DNA from: Synchiropus splendidus
Taxonomy: Eukaryota; Chordata; Actinopteri; Syngnathiformes; Callionymidae
NCBI RefSeq assembly: GCF_027744825.2
Contig: NC_071351.1
Span: 16,753,001 to 16,817,000, forward strand
Reading direction: 5' to 3'
DNA length: 64,000 nucleotides
The translations under genes were made by a program, and so were the position numbers. Of this stretch, positions 12,951-25,136 are shown one piece after another (the stretch's first letter is position 1; every line of letters starts with the position of its first letter). Below the pieces are notes generated by a model. That model was not told the DNA's origin, searched no databases, and saw only the letters and a list, made by a program, of their open reading frames with translations.

Positions 12951-13579
12951 AAAAATGTTGATAACTTTGGAAAAACACTTCAGACAGCTAAGATTTGATG
13001 TGCAACTAGTAGAAAGACCCATTCTGCTATAGTGGAAGGTTAAAATTTCATGTTCTGAAGCTTCCCTGCAAAGTTAAGGCACAATGCAGAAAACGCGTTT
13101 TCAGCCTGAGAAAAGGTCGATTCCAGAACGCCAAACATAAGAATGTTGATAACTTTGGAAAAACACTTCAGACAACTTAGATTTGACGTGCAACTACTAG
13201 AAAGACCCTTTCTGCTATATGAGAGGAAAAAATTTCATGTTGTGAAGTCGCTCTGCGAAGTTATGGCACAATGCAGAAAACGCGTTTTCAGCCTGAGATA
13301 AGGTGGGTTCCAGAACGCCAAACATAAAAATGTTGATAACTTTGGAAAAACACTTCAGACTGCTTAGATTTGATGTGCAACTACTAGAAAGACCCTTTCT
13401 GCAACAGTGGGAGGTGAAAATTTCCTGTTCTGAAGCATCCCTGCAAAGTTATGCCACAATGCAGGAAACGCGTTTTCAGCCTGACATAAGGTCGATTCCA
13501 GAACGCCAAACATAAAAATATTGATAACTTTGGAAAAACACTTCAGACTGCTTAGATTTGATGTGCAACTACTAGAAAG

Positions 13580-14140
13580 ACGCTTTCTGCTATAGTGGGA
13601 GTTGAAAATGTCATGTTCTGAAGCTTTCCTGCAAAGTTATGGCACAATGCAGAAAACGCATTTTCAATAAGTTGCGATCCGGAACGCCAAACATAAAAAT
13701 GTTGATAACTTTCGAAAAACACTTCAGACAGCTTAGATTTGTTGTGCAACTACTAGAAAGACCCTTGCTGCTATAGTGACAGGTGAAAATTTCATATTCT
13801 TCAGCTTTCCTGCAAAGTGATGGCACAATGCAGAAAACGCGTTTTCTGCCTGAGATAAGGTTGATTCCGGAACGCCAAACATAAGAATGTTGATAACTTT
13901 GGAAAAACACTTCACACAGCTTACATTTGATGTGCAACTACTAGAAAGACCATTTCTGCTATAGTGGGAGGAGAAAATTTCAAGTTCTGAAACTTCCGTG
14001 CAAAGTTATGGCACAATGCAGAAAACGCGTTTTCAGCATGAGACAAGGTCAATTCCGGAACGCCAAATATAAAAATTTGATAAACTTTGAAAAACACTTC
14101 AGACAGCTTAGATGTGATGTGCAACTACTAGAAAGACCCT
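13580..14140 (+). repeat. 4,315-bp-spaced repeat, copy 3 of 3
   Basis: Third copy, with caataagttgcgatccgg near 13,665. Similarity to copies 1 and 2 stops near 14,140, inside a monomer, where ctgcaacagtggg is replaced by ctgctacagtggg and a different monomer order follows. Confidence 0.85.
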
Positions 14141-14814
14141 TTCTGCTACAGTGGGAGGTGAAAATTTCATGTTCTGAAGTTTCCCTGCAAAGTTATGGCA
14201 CAATGCAGAAAGCACGTTTTCAGTCTGAGATAAGGTTGATTCCGGAACGCCAAACATAAGAATGTTGATAACTTTGGAAAAACACTTCAGACAACTTAGA
14301 TTTTAGGTGCAACTATTAGAAATACCCTTTCTGATATAGTGGGAGGAGAAAATTTCATGTTCTGAAGTCTCCCTGCAAAGTTATGGCACAATGCAGAAAA
14401 CGCGTTTTCAGCCTGAGATAAGGTGGGTTCCAGAACGCCAAACATAAAAATGTTGATAACTTTGGAAAAACACTTCAGACAGCTTTGATTTGATGTGCAA
14501 CTACTAGAAAGCCACATTCTGCTATAGTGGGAGGTGAAAATTTCATGTTCTGAAGCTTTACTGCAAAGTTATGGCACAATGCGTAAAACGCGTTTTCAGC
14601 CTGAAATAAGGTTGATTCCGGAACACCAAACATAAGAATGTTGATAACTTTGGAAAAACACTTCAGACAGCTTAGGTTTGATGTGCAACTACTAGAAAGA
14701 CCCTTTCTGCTTTAGTGCGAGGTTAAAATTTCATGTTCTGAAGTTTCCCTGCAAAGTTATGGCACAATGCAGAAAACACGTTTTCAGTCTGAGATAAGGT
14801 TGTTTCTGGAACGC

Positions 14815-16010
14815 CAATCATAAAAATGGTGTTAACTTTGGAAAAACACTTCAAACAGCTTAGATTTGATGCGCAACTACTAGAAAGACCCATTCTGCTA
14901 TAGTGGGAGGTGAAAATTTCATGTTCTGAAGTTGCCCTGCAAAGTTATGGCACAATGCAGAAAGCACGTTTTCAGTCTGAGATAAGGTTGATTCCGGAAC
15001 GCCAAACATAAGAATGTTGATAACTTTGGAAAAACACTTCAAATAACTTAAATTTTAGGTGCAACTATTAGAAATACCCTTTCTGATATAGTGGGAGGAG
15101 AAAATTTCATGTTCTGAAGTCTCCCTGCAAAGTTATGGCACAATGCAGAAAACGCGTTTTCAGCCTGAGATAAGGTGGGTTCCAGAACGCCAAACATAAA
15201 AATGTTGATAACTTTGGAAAAACACTTCAGACAGCTTAGATTTGATGTGCAACTACTAGAAAGCCACCTTCTGCTATAGTGGGAGGTGAAAATTTCATGT
15301 TCTAAAGCTTTCCTGCAAAGTTATGGCAAATTGCGTAAAACGCGTTTTCAGCCTGAGATAAGGTTGTTTCTGGAACGCCAATCATAAAAATGGTGTTAAC
15401 TTTGGAAAAACACTACAAACAGCTTAGATTTGATGTGTAACTACTAGAAAGACCCATTGTGCTATAGTGGGAGGGGAAAATTTCATGTTCTGAAGCTTCC
15501 CTGCAAAGTTATGGCACAATGCAGAAAACGCGTTTTCAGCCTGAGATAAGGTCGATTCCAGAACGCCAAACATAAAAATGTTGATAACTTTGGAAAAACA
15601 CTTCAGACAGCTTAGATTTGATTTGCAACTACTAGAAAGACCCTGTCTGCTATAGTGGGAGTTGACGATTTCATGTTCTGAAGCTTTCCTGCAAAGTTAT
15701 GGCACAATGCGTAAAACGCGTTTTCAGCCTGAAATAAGGTTGATTTCGGAACGCCAAACATAAGAATGTTGATAACTTTGGAAAAACACTTCAGACAGCT
15801 TAGGTTTGATGTGCAACTACTAGAAAGACCGTTTCTGCTATAGTGCGAGGTTAAAATTTCATGTTCTGAAGTTTCCCTGCAAAGTTATGGCACAATGCAG
15901 AAAACACGTTTTCAGTCTGAGATAAGGTTGTTTCTGGAACGCCAATCATAAAAATGGTGTTAACTTTGGAAAAACACTTCAAACAGCTTAGATTTGATGT
16001 GCAACTACTA
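14815..16010 (+). repeat. satellite subtype with caatcataaaaatggtgttaac
   Basis: Monomers starting gccaatcataaaaatggtg, preceded by gataaggttgtttctgg, occur near 14,810, 15,375 and 15,940, and again near 17,820 and 18,195; 21,395 has a close relative. The spacing among the first three is about 564 bp, so the local unit is a trimer. Confidence 0.75.
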
Positions 16011-16209
16011 GAAAGACCCATTCTGCTATAGTGGGAGGTGAAAATTTCATGTTCTGAAGCTTCCCTGCAAAGTTATGGCACAATGCAGAAAACGCATTTT
16101 CATCCTGAGATAAGGTGGGTTCCAGAACGCCAAAGATAAAAATGTTGATAACTTTAAAAAAACACTTCAGACAGCTTAGATTTGATGTGCAACTACTAGA
16201 TAGACCCTT

Positions 16210-17080
16210 TCTGCTATAGTGGGATGCTAAAATTTCATGTTCTGAAGCTTCCCTGCAAAGTTATGGCAAAATATGTAAAACGCGTTTTCAGGCTGAGATA
16301 AGGTGGGTTCCGGAACGCCAAACATAAAAATGTTGATACCTTTGGATAAACACTTTCGACAGCTTAGATTTGATGTGCAACTATTGGAAATACCCTTTCT
16401 GCTATAGTGGGAGGAGAAAATTTCATGTTCTGAAGTCTCCCTGCAAAGTTACGGCACAATGCAGAAAACGCGTTTTCAGCCTGAGATAAGGTGGGTCCCA
16501 GAACGCCAGACATAAAAATGTTGATAACTTTGGAAAAACACTTCAGACAGCTTAGATTTGATGTGCAAGTACTAGAAAGACCCTATCCGCTATAGTGGGA
16601 GGCGAACATTTCATGTTCTGAAGCTTCCCTGAAAAGTTATGGCACAATGCAGAAAACGCGTTTTCAGCCTGAGATTAGGTGGGTTCCAGAACGCCAAACA
16701 TAAAAATGTTGATAACTTTGGAAAAACACTTCAGACAGCTAAGATTTGATGTGCAACTACTAGAAAGACCCTTTCTGCTACAGTGGGAGGTGAAAATTTC
16801 ATGTTCTGAAGTTTCCCTGCAAAGTTATGGCACAATGCAGAAAATGCGTTTTCAGCCTGAGATATGGTGGGTTCCAGAACGCCAAACATAAAAATGTTGA
16901 TAACTTTGGAAAAACACTTCAGACAGCTTAGATTTGATGTGCAACTACTAGAAAGACCCTTTCTGCTATTGTGGGAGTTGAAAATTTCATGTTCTAAAGC
17001 TTCCCTGCAAAGTTATGGCAAAATATGTAAAACGCGTTTTCAGGCTGAGATAAGGTGGGTTCCGGAACACCAAACATAAA
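16210..17080 (+). repeat. 15/16-monomer duplication, copy 1 (partner 19,218-19,900)
   Basis: Matches 19,218-19,900, including rare features: caaaatatgtaaaacg, gttgatacctttgg, ctttcgacag, ctattggaaatac and gagatatggtggg. The offset is 3,008 bp (16 monomers) up to 16,500. It is 2,820 bp (15 monomers) from 16,690, because the monomer at about 16,515-16,690 is missing from the partner. Confidence 0.8.
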
Positions 17081-19217
17081 AATGTTGATAACTTTGGAAA
17101 AACACATCAGACAGCTTAGATTTGATGTGCAACTACTAGAAATACCATTTCTGCTATAGTGGGAGGTGAAAATTTCATGTTCTGAAGCTTCCCTGCAAAG
17201 TTATGGCACAATGCAGAAAACTCGTTTTCGGCCTGAGATAAGGTCGTTTCAGGAACACCAAACAAAAAAATGTTGAAAACTTTAGAAAAACACTTCAGAC
17301 AGCTTAGATTTGATGTGCAACTACGAGAAAGAACCTTTCTGCTATAGTGGGAGGTGAAAATTTCATGTTCTGAGGCTTTCCTGCAAAGTTATGCCAAATT
17401 GCGTAAAACGCGTTTTCAGCTTGAGATAAGTTTGATTCCGGAACGCCAAACATAAGAATGTTGATAACTTTGGAAAAACACTTCAGACAACTTAGATTTG
17501 ATGTGCAACTACTAGAAATACCCTTTCTGATATAGTGGGAGGAGAAAATTTCATGTTCTGAAGTCGCCCTGCAAAGTTATGGCACAATGCAGAAAACGCG
17601 TTTTCAGCCTGAGATAAGGTGGGTTCCAGAACGTCAAACATAAAAATGTTGATAACTTTGGAAAAACACTTCAGACAGCTTAGATTTGATGTGCAACTAC
17701 TAGAAAGACCCTTTCTGCTATAGTGGGAGTTGAAAATTTCATGTTCTGAAGCTTTCCTGCAAAGTTATGGCAAATTGCGTAAAACGCGTTTTCAGCCTGA
17801 GATAAGGTTGTTTCTGGAACGCCAATCATAAAAATGGTGTTAACTTTGGAAAAACACTTCAAACAGCTTAGATTTGATGTGCAACTACTAGAAAGACCCT
17901 TTCTGCTATAGTGGGAGTTGAAAATTTCATGTTCTGAAGCTTTCCTGCAAAGTTATGGCACAATGCGTAAAAAGCCTTTTCAGCCTGAGATAATGTTGAT
18001 TCCGGAACGCCAAACATAAGAATGTTGATAACTTTGGAAAAACACTTCAGACAGCTTAGGTTTGATGTGCAACTACTAGAAAGACCCTTTCTGGTATAGT
18101 GCGAGGTTAAAATTTCATGTTCTTAAGTTTCCCTGCAAAGTTATGGCACAATGCAGAAAACACGTTTTCAGTCTGAGATAAGGATGTTTCTGGAACGCCA
18201 ATCATAAAAATGGTGTTAACTTTGGAAAAACACTTCAAACAGCATAGATTTGATGTGCAACTACTAGAAAGACCCATTCTGCTATAGTGGGAGGTGAAAA
18301 TTTCATGTTCTGAAGCTTCCCTGCAAAGTTATGGCACAATGCAGAAAACGCATTTTCAGCCTGAGATAAGGTGGGTTCCAGAACGCCAAACATAAAAATG
18401 TTGATAACTTTGAAAAAACACTTCAGACAGCTTAGATTTGATGTGCAACTACTAGAAAGACCCTATCTGCTATAGTGGGAGGCGAACATTTCTTGTTCTG
18501 AAGCTTCCCTGAAAAGTTATGGCACAATGCAGAAAACGCGTTTTCAGCCTGAGATTAGGTGGGTTCCAGAACGCCAAACATAAAAATGTTGATAACTTTG
18601 GAAAAACACTTCAGACAGCTTAGATTTGATGTGCATCTACTAGAAAGACCCTTTCTGCTACAGTGGGAGGTGAAAATTTCATGTTCTGAAGCATCCCTGC
18701 AAAGTTATGCCACAATGCAGGAAACGCGTTTTCAGCCTGAGATAAGGTCGATTCCGGAACGCCAAACATAAAAATATTGATAACTTTGGAAAAACACTTC
18801 AGACAGCTTAGATTTGATGTGCAACTACTAGAAAGACCCTTTCTGCTATAGTGGGAGTTGAAAATTTCATGTTCTGAAGCTTTCCTGCAAAGTTATGGCA
18901 CAATGCGTAAAACGTGTTTTCAGCCTGAGATAAGGTTGATTCCGGAGCGCCAAACATAAGAATGTTTATAACTTTGGAAAAACACATCAGACAGCTTAGG
19001 TTTGATGTGCAACTACTAGAAAGACCATTTCTGCTATAGTGGGAGGTGAAAATTTTATGTTCTGAAGCTTCCCTGAGAAGTTATGGCACAATGCAGACAA
19101 CGCGTTTTCAGCCTGAGATAAGGTCGATTCTGGAACGCCAAACATATAAATGTTGATAACTTTCGAAAAACACTTCAGACAGCTTAGATTTGATGTGCAA
19201 CTACGAGAAAGACCCTT

Positions 19218-19900
19218 TCTGCTATAGTGGGATGTTAAAATTTCATGTTCTGAAGCTTCCCTGCAAAGTTATGGCAAAATATGTAAAACGCGTTTTCAAG
19301 CTGAGATAAGGTGGGTTCCGGAACGCCAAACATAAAAAGGTTGATACCTTTGGAAAAACACTTTCGACAGCTTAGATTTGATGTTCAACTATTGGAAATA
19401 CCCTTTCTGCTATAGTGGGAGGAGAAAATTTCATGTTCTGAAGTCTCCCTGCAAAGTTACGGCACAATGCAGAAAACGCGTTATCAGCCTGAGATAAGGT
19501 GGGTTCCAGAACGCTAAACATAAAAATATTGATAACTTTGGAAAAACACTTCAGACAGCCAAGATTTGATGTGCAACTACTAGAAAGACCCTTTCTGCTA
19601 TTGTGGGAGGTGAAAATTTCATGTTCTGAAGTTTCCCTGCAAAGTTATGGCACAATGCAGAAAATGCGTTTTCAGCCTGAGATATGGTGGGTTCCAGAAC
19701 GCCAAACATAAAAATGTTGATAACTTTGGAAAAACACTTCAGACAGCTTAGATTTGATGTGCAACTACTAGAAAGACCCTTTCTGCTATTGTGGGAGTTG
19801 AAAATTTCATGTTCTGAAGCTTCCCTGCAAAGTTATGGCAAAATATGTAAAACGCGTTTTCAGGCTGAGATAAGGTGGGTTCCGGAACGCCAAACATAAA
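19218..19900 (+). repeat. 15/16-monomer duplication, copy 2
   Basis: Collinear with 16,210-17,080 except for one missing monomer. Its last monomer (about 19,705-19,890) is also the first monomer of the 939-bp tandem duplication. Confidence 0.8.
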
Positions 19901-20440
19901 AATGTTGATAACTTTGGAAAAACACTTCAGACAGCTTAGATTTGATGTGCAACTACTAGAAAAACACTTTCTGCTATAGTGGGAGGTGAAATTTTCATGT
20001 TCTGGAGCTTACCTACAAAGTTTTGGCACAATGCAGAAAACGCGTTTTCATCCTCAGATATGGTCGATTCCGGAACGCCAAACATCAAAATGTTGATAAC
20101 TTTTGAAAAACATTTCAGACAGCTGAGATTTGATGTGCAACTACTCGAAAGACCCTTTCTGCTATCGTGGGAGGTGAAAATTTCTTGTTCTGAAGCTTCC
20201 CTGCAAAGTTGCGGCACAATGCAGAAAACGCGTTTTCAGCCTCACATAAGGTCGATTCCTAAACGCCAAACATAAAAATGTTGATAACTTCGAAAAAACA
20301 CTTCAGACAGCTTAGATTTGATGTGCAACTACTAGAAAGACCCTTTCAGCTATCGTGGGAAATGAACATTTCATGATCTGAAACTTTCCTGCAAAGTTAG
20401 GGCAAATTGCGTAAAACGTGTTTCAGCCTGAGATAAGGTG
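19705..20440 (+). repeat. 939-bp (five-monomer) tandem duplication, unit 1
   Basis: Nearly identical to 20,644-21,379 at an offset of 939 bp. Shared rare variants include ttctggagcttacctac, catcctcagatatgg, aaacatcaaaatgttg and gcaaagttgcggcac. The missing base relative to 940 lies in acgtgtttcagcc (one T short). Both units end in the same gggcaaattgcg monomer, then diverge at ggtgggttccgg versus ggttgtttctgg. Confidence 0.9.
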
Positions 20441-20643
20441 GGTTCCGGAACGCCAAACATAAAAATGTTGATAACTTTGGAAAAACACATCAGACAGCTT
20501 AGATTTGATGTGCAACTACTAGAAAGACCCTTTCTGCTATAGTGGGAAGTGAAATTTTCATATTCTGGAGCTTACCTACAAAGTTTTGGCACAATGCAGA
20601 AAACGCGTTTTCATCCTCAGATAAGGTCGATTCCGGAACGCCA

Positions 20644-21379
20644 AACATCAAAATGTTGATAACTTTGGAAAAACACTTCAGACAGCTTAGATTTGATGTG
20701 CAACTACTAGAAAGACCCTTTCTGCTATTGTGGGAGTTGAAAATTTCATGTTCTGAAGCTTCCCTGCAAAGTTATGGCAAAATATGTAAAACGCGTTTTC
20801 AGGCTGAGATAAGGTGGGTTCCGGAACGCCAAACATAAAAATGTTGATAACTTTGGAAAAACACTTCAGACAGCTTAGATTTGATGTGCAACTACTAGAA
20901 AAACACTTTCTGCTATAGTGGGAGGTGAAATTTTCATGTTCTGGAGCTTACCTACAAAGTTTTGGCACAATGCAGAAAACGCGTTTTCATCCTCAGATAT
21001 GGTCGATTCCGGAACGCCAAACATCAAAATGTTGATAACTTTTGAAAAACATTTCAGACAGCTGAGATTTGATGTGCAACTACTCGAAAGACCCTTTCTG
21101 CTATCGTGGGAGGTGAAAATTTCTTGTTCTGAAGCTTCCATGCAAAGTTGCGGCACAATGCAGAAAACGCGTTTTCAGCCTCACATAAGGTCGATTCCTA
21201 AACGCCAAACATAAAAATGTTGATAACTTCGAAAAAACACTTCAGACAGCTTAGATTTGATGTGCAACTACTAGAAAGACCCTTTCAGCTATCGTGGGAA
21301 ATGAACATTTCATGATCTGAAACTTTCCTGCAAAGTTAGGGCAAATTGCGTAAAACGTGTTTCAGCCTGAGATAAGGTT
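20644..21379 (+). repeat. 939-bp (five-monomer) tandem duplication, unit 2
   Basis: Second unit, almost unchanged from unit 1 (for example cttccctgc against cttccatgc). This is among the most recent duplications visible in segment I. Confidence 0.9.
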
Positions 21380-23859
21380 GTTTCTGGAACGCCAAACATA
21401 AAAATGGTGTTAACTTTGGAAAAACACTTCAAACAGCTTAGATTTGATGTGCAACTGCTAGAAAGAACCTTTCTGCTATAGTGGGAGGAGAAAATTTCAT
21501 GTTCTGAAGTCTCCCTGCAAAGTTTTGGCACAATGCAGAAAATGCGTTTTCAGCCAGAGATAAGGTGGGTTCCAGAACGCCAAACATAAAAATGTTGATA
21601 ACTTTGGACAAACACTTCAGACAGCTTAGATTTGATGTGCAACTACTAGAAACACCCTTTCTGCTATAGTGGGAGGTGAACATTTCATGTTCTGAAGCTT
21701 TCCTGCAAAGTTATGGCACAATGCGTAAAATGCATTTTCATCCTGAGATAAGGTCGATTCCGGAACGCCAAACATAAAAATGTTGATAACTTTCGAAAAA
21801 CACTTCAGACAGCTTAGATTCGATGTGCAACTACTAGAAAGACTCTTTCTGCTATAGTGGGATGTGAAAATTTCATGTTCTGAAGCTTCCCTGCAAAGTT
21901 ATGGCACAATGCAGAAAACGCGTTTTCAGCCTGAGATAAGGTCGATTCTGGAAAGCCAAACATAAAAATGTTGATGACTTTCGAAAAACACTTCAGACAG
22001 CTTAGATTTGATGTGCAACTACTAGAAAGACCCTTTCTGCTATAGTGGGAGGTGAAAATTTCATTTTCTGGAACTTCCCTGCAAAGTTATGGCACAATGC
22101 GTAAAACGCGTCTTCAGCCTGAGATAAGGTCGATTCCGGAACGCCAAACATGAAAATGTTGATAACTTTGGAAAAACTCATCAGACAGCTTAGATTTGAT
22201 GTGCAACTACTAGAAAGACACTTTCTGCAATAGTGGGAGGTTAAAATTTCATGTTCTGAAGCTTCCCTGCAAAGTTATGGCACAATGCAGAAAACGCGTT
22301 TTCAGCCTGAGATAAGGTGGGTTCCGGAACGCCAAACATAAAAATGTTGATAACTTTGGAACAACACTTCAGACAGCTTAGATTTGATGTACAACTACTA
22401 GAAAGACCCTTTCTGCCATAGTGGGAGGTCAAAATTTCATGTTCTGAAGCTTCCCTGGAAAGTTATGGCACAATGCGTAAAACACGTTTTCAGCCTGAGA
22501 TAAGGTCGATTCCGGAACGCCAAACATAAAAATGTTGATAACTTTCGAAAAACACTTCAGACAGATTAGATTTGATGTGCAACTGTTAGAAAGAACCTGT
22601 TTGTCATAGTGGGAGCTGAAAATTTCATGTTCTGATGCTTCCCTGCAAATTTAAGGAACAATGCAGAAAACGCGTCTTCAGCCTGAGAAAAGGTTGATTC
22701 CGGAACGCCAAACATAAAAATGTTGATTACTTTGGAAAAAAATTTCATACAGCTTAGGTTTGATGTGCAACTACTAGAAAGACCCTTTCTGCGAAGTGGG
22801 AGGTGAAAATTTCATTTTCTGAAGCTTCCCTGCAAAGTTATGCCACAATGCAGAAAACGCGTTTTCAGCCTGAGATAAGGTCGATTCCAGAACGCCAAAC
22901 ATAAAAATGTTGATAACTTTGGAAAAACACTTCAGACAGCTTAGATTTGATGTGCAACTACTAGAAAGACCCTTTCTGCTATAGTGGGAGGTGAAAATTT
23001 CATTTTCTGAATCTTCCCTGAGAATTTATGGCACAATGCACAAAAGGCGTTTCCAGCCTGAGATAAGGTGGGTTCCGGAACGCCAAACATAAAAATGTTG
23101 ATTACTTTCGAAAAACACTTCAGACAGCTTAGATTTGATGTGCAACTACTAGAAAGAGCCTTTCTGCTACAGTGGGTGGTTAAAATTTCATGTTCTGAAG
23201 CTTCCCTGCAAAGTTATGGCATAATGCAGAAAACGCGTTTTCAGCCTGAGACTAGGTGGGTTCCGGAAGGCCAAACATAAAAATGTTGATAACTTTCGAA
23301 AAACACTTCAGACAGATTAGATTTGATGTGCAACTATTAGAAATACCCTGTTTGTCATAGTGGGAGCTGAAAATTTCATGTTCTGAAGCTTCCCTGCAAA
23401 GTTATGGCGCAATGCAGAAAACGCGTTTTCAGCCCGAGATAATGTGGGTTCCGGAGCGGCAAACGTAAAAATGTTGATAACTTTGGAAAAACACTTCAGA
23501 CAGCTTAGATTTAATGTGCAGCGACTAGAAAGACCCTTTCTGCTATAGTGGGAGGTGAAAATTTCATGTTCTGAAGCTTCCCTGAGAATTTATGGCACAA
23601 TGCACAAAACGCGTTTTCAGTTTGAGATAAGGTGTGTTCCGGAACGCCAAACATGAAAATGTTGATGACTTTGGAAAAACACTTCAGACAGCTTAGATTT
23701 GATGTGCAACTACTAGAAAGACCCTTTCTGCTATAGTGGGAGGTGAACATTTCATGTTCCGAAGCTTCCCTGCAAAGTTATGGTACAATGCAGAAATCGC
23801 GTTTTCAGCCTGAGATAAGGTGGGTTCCGGAACGCCAAACATAAAAATGTTGATAACTT

Positions 23860-24230
23860 TGGAAAAAACATTTCAGACAGCTTAGATTTGATGTGTAACT
23901 ACTAAAAAGACTCTTTCTGCTATAGTGGGAGGTGAAACTTTCATGTTCTGAAGCTTTCCGTCAAAGTTATGGCACAATGCAGAAAACGCGTTTTCAGCCT
24001 GAGACAAGGTGGGTTCCGGAACGCCAAACAGAAAAATGTTGATAACTTTCGAAAAACACTTCAGACAGATTAGATTTGATGTGCAACTATTAGAAAGACC
24101 CTGTTTGTCATAGTGGGAGCTGAAAATTTCATGTTCTGATGCTTCCCTGCAAAGTTAAGGAACAATGCAGAAAACGCGTTTTCAGCCTGCGATAAGGTGG
24201 GTTCGGGAACGCCAAACTTAAAAATGTTGA
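23860..24230 (+). repeat. 564-bp (three-monomer) duplication, unit 1 (partner 24,424-24,794)
   Basis: Both units contain gtgtaactactaaaaagactc, gctttccgtcaaag, ccaaacagaaaaatg and ccctgtttgtcatagtggg in the same order, 564 bp apart. The same set also occurs just after 50,729, to the right of retroelement copy 2. Confidence 0.85.
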
Positions 24231-24423
24231 TAACTTTGGAAAAACACTTCAGACAGCTTAGATTTGATGTGCAACTACTAGAAAGACCCTTTCTGCTATA
24301 GTGGGAGGTGAAAATTTCATGTTCTGAAGATTCCCAGCAAAGTTATGGCATAAAGCAGAAAACTCGTTTTCAGCCAGAGATAAGGTGGGTTCAGGAACGC
24401 CAAACATAAAAATGTTGATAACT

Positions 24424-24794
24424 TTGGAAAAACACTTCAGACAGCTTAGATTTGATGTGTAACTACTAAAAAGACTCTTTCTGCTATAGTGGGAGGTGAA
24501 ACTTTCATGTTCTGAAGCTTTCCGTCAAAGTTATGGCACAATGCAGAAAACGCGTTTTCAGCCTGAGACAAGATGGGTTCCGGAACGCCAAACAGAAAAA
24601 TGTTGATAACTTTCGAAAAACACTTCAGACAGATTAGATTTGATGTGCAACTATTAGAAAAACCCTGTTTGTCATAGTGGGAGCTGAAAATTTCATGTTC
24701 TGATGCTTCCCTGCAAAGTTAAGGAAAAATGCAGAAAACGCGTTTTCAGCCTGCTATAAGGTGGGTTCCGGAACGCCAAACTTAAAAATGTTGA
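24424..24794 (+). repeat. 564-bp (three-monomer) duplication, unit 2
   Basis: Near-copy of 23,860-24,230 (gacaaggtggg becomes gacaagatggg, gaaagaccc becomes gaaaaaccc). Confidence 0.85.
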
Positions 24795-25136
24795 TAACTT
24801 TGGAAAAACACTTCAGACAGCTTAGATTTGATGTGCAACTACTAGAAAGACCCTTTCTGCTACAGTGGGAGGTGAAAATTTCATGTTCTGAAGCTTCCCT
24901 GCAAAGTTATGGCACAATGCAGAAAACGCGTTTTCAGCCCGAGATAATGTGGGTTCCGGAGCGGCAAACGTAAAAATGTTGATAATTTTGGAAAAACATA
25001 TCAGACAGCTTAGATTTAATGTGCAACGACTAGAAAGACCCTTTCTGCTATAGTGGGAGGTGAAAATTTCATGTTCTGAAGCTTCCCTGCAAAGTTATGG
25101 CACAAAGCAGAAAACGCGTTTTCAGCCTGAGATAAG

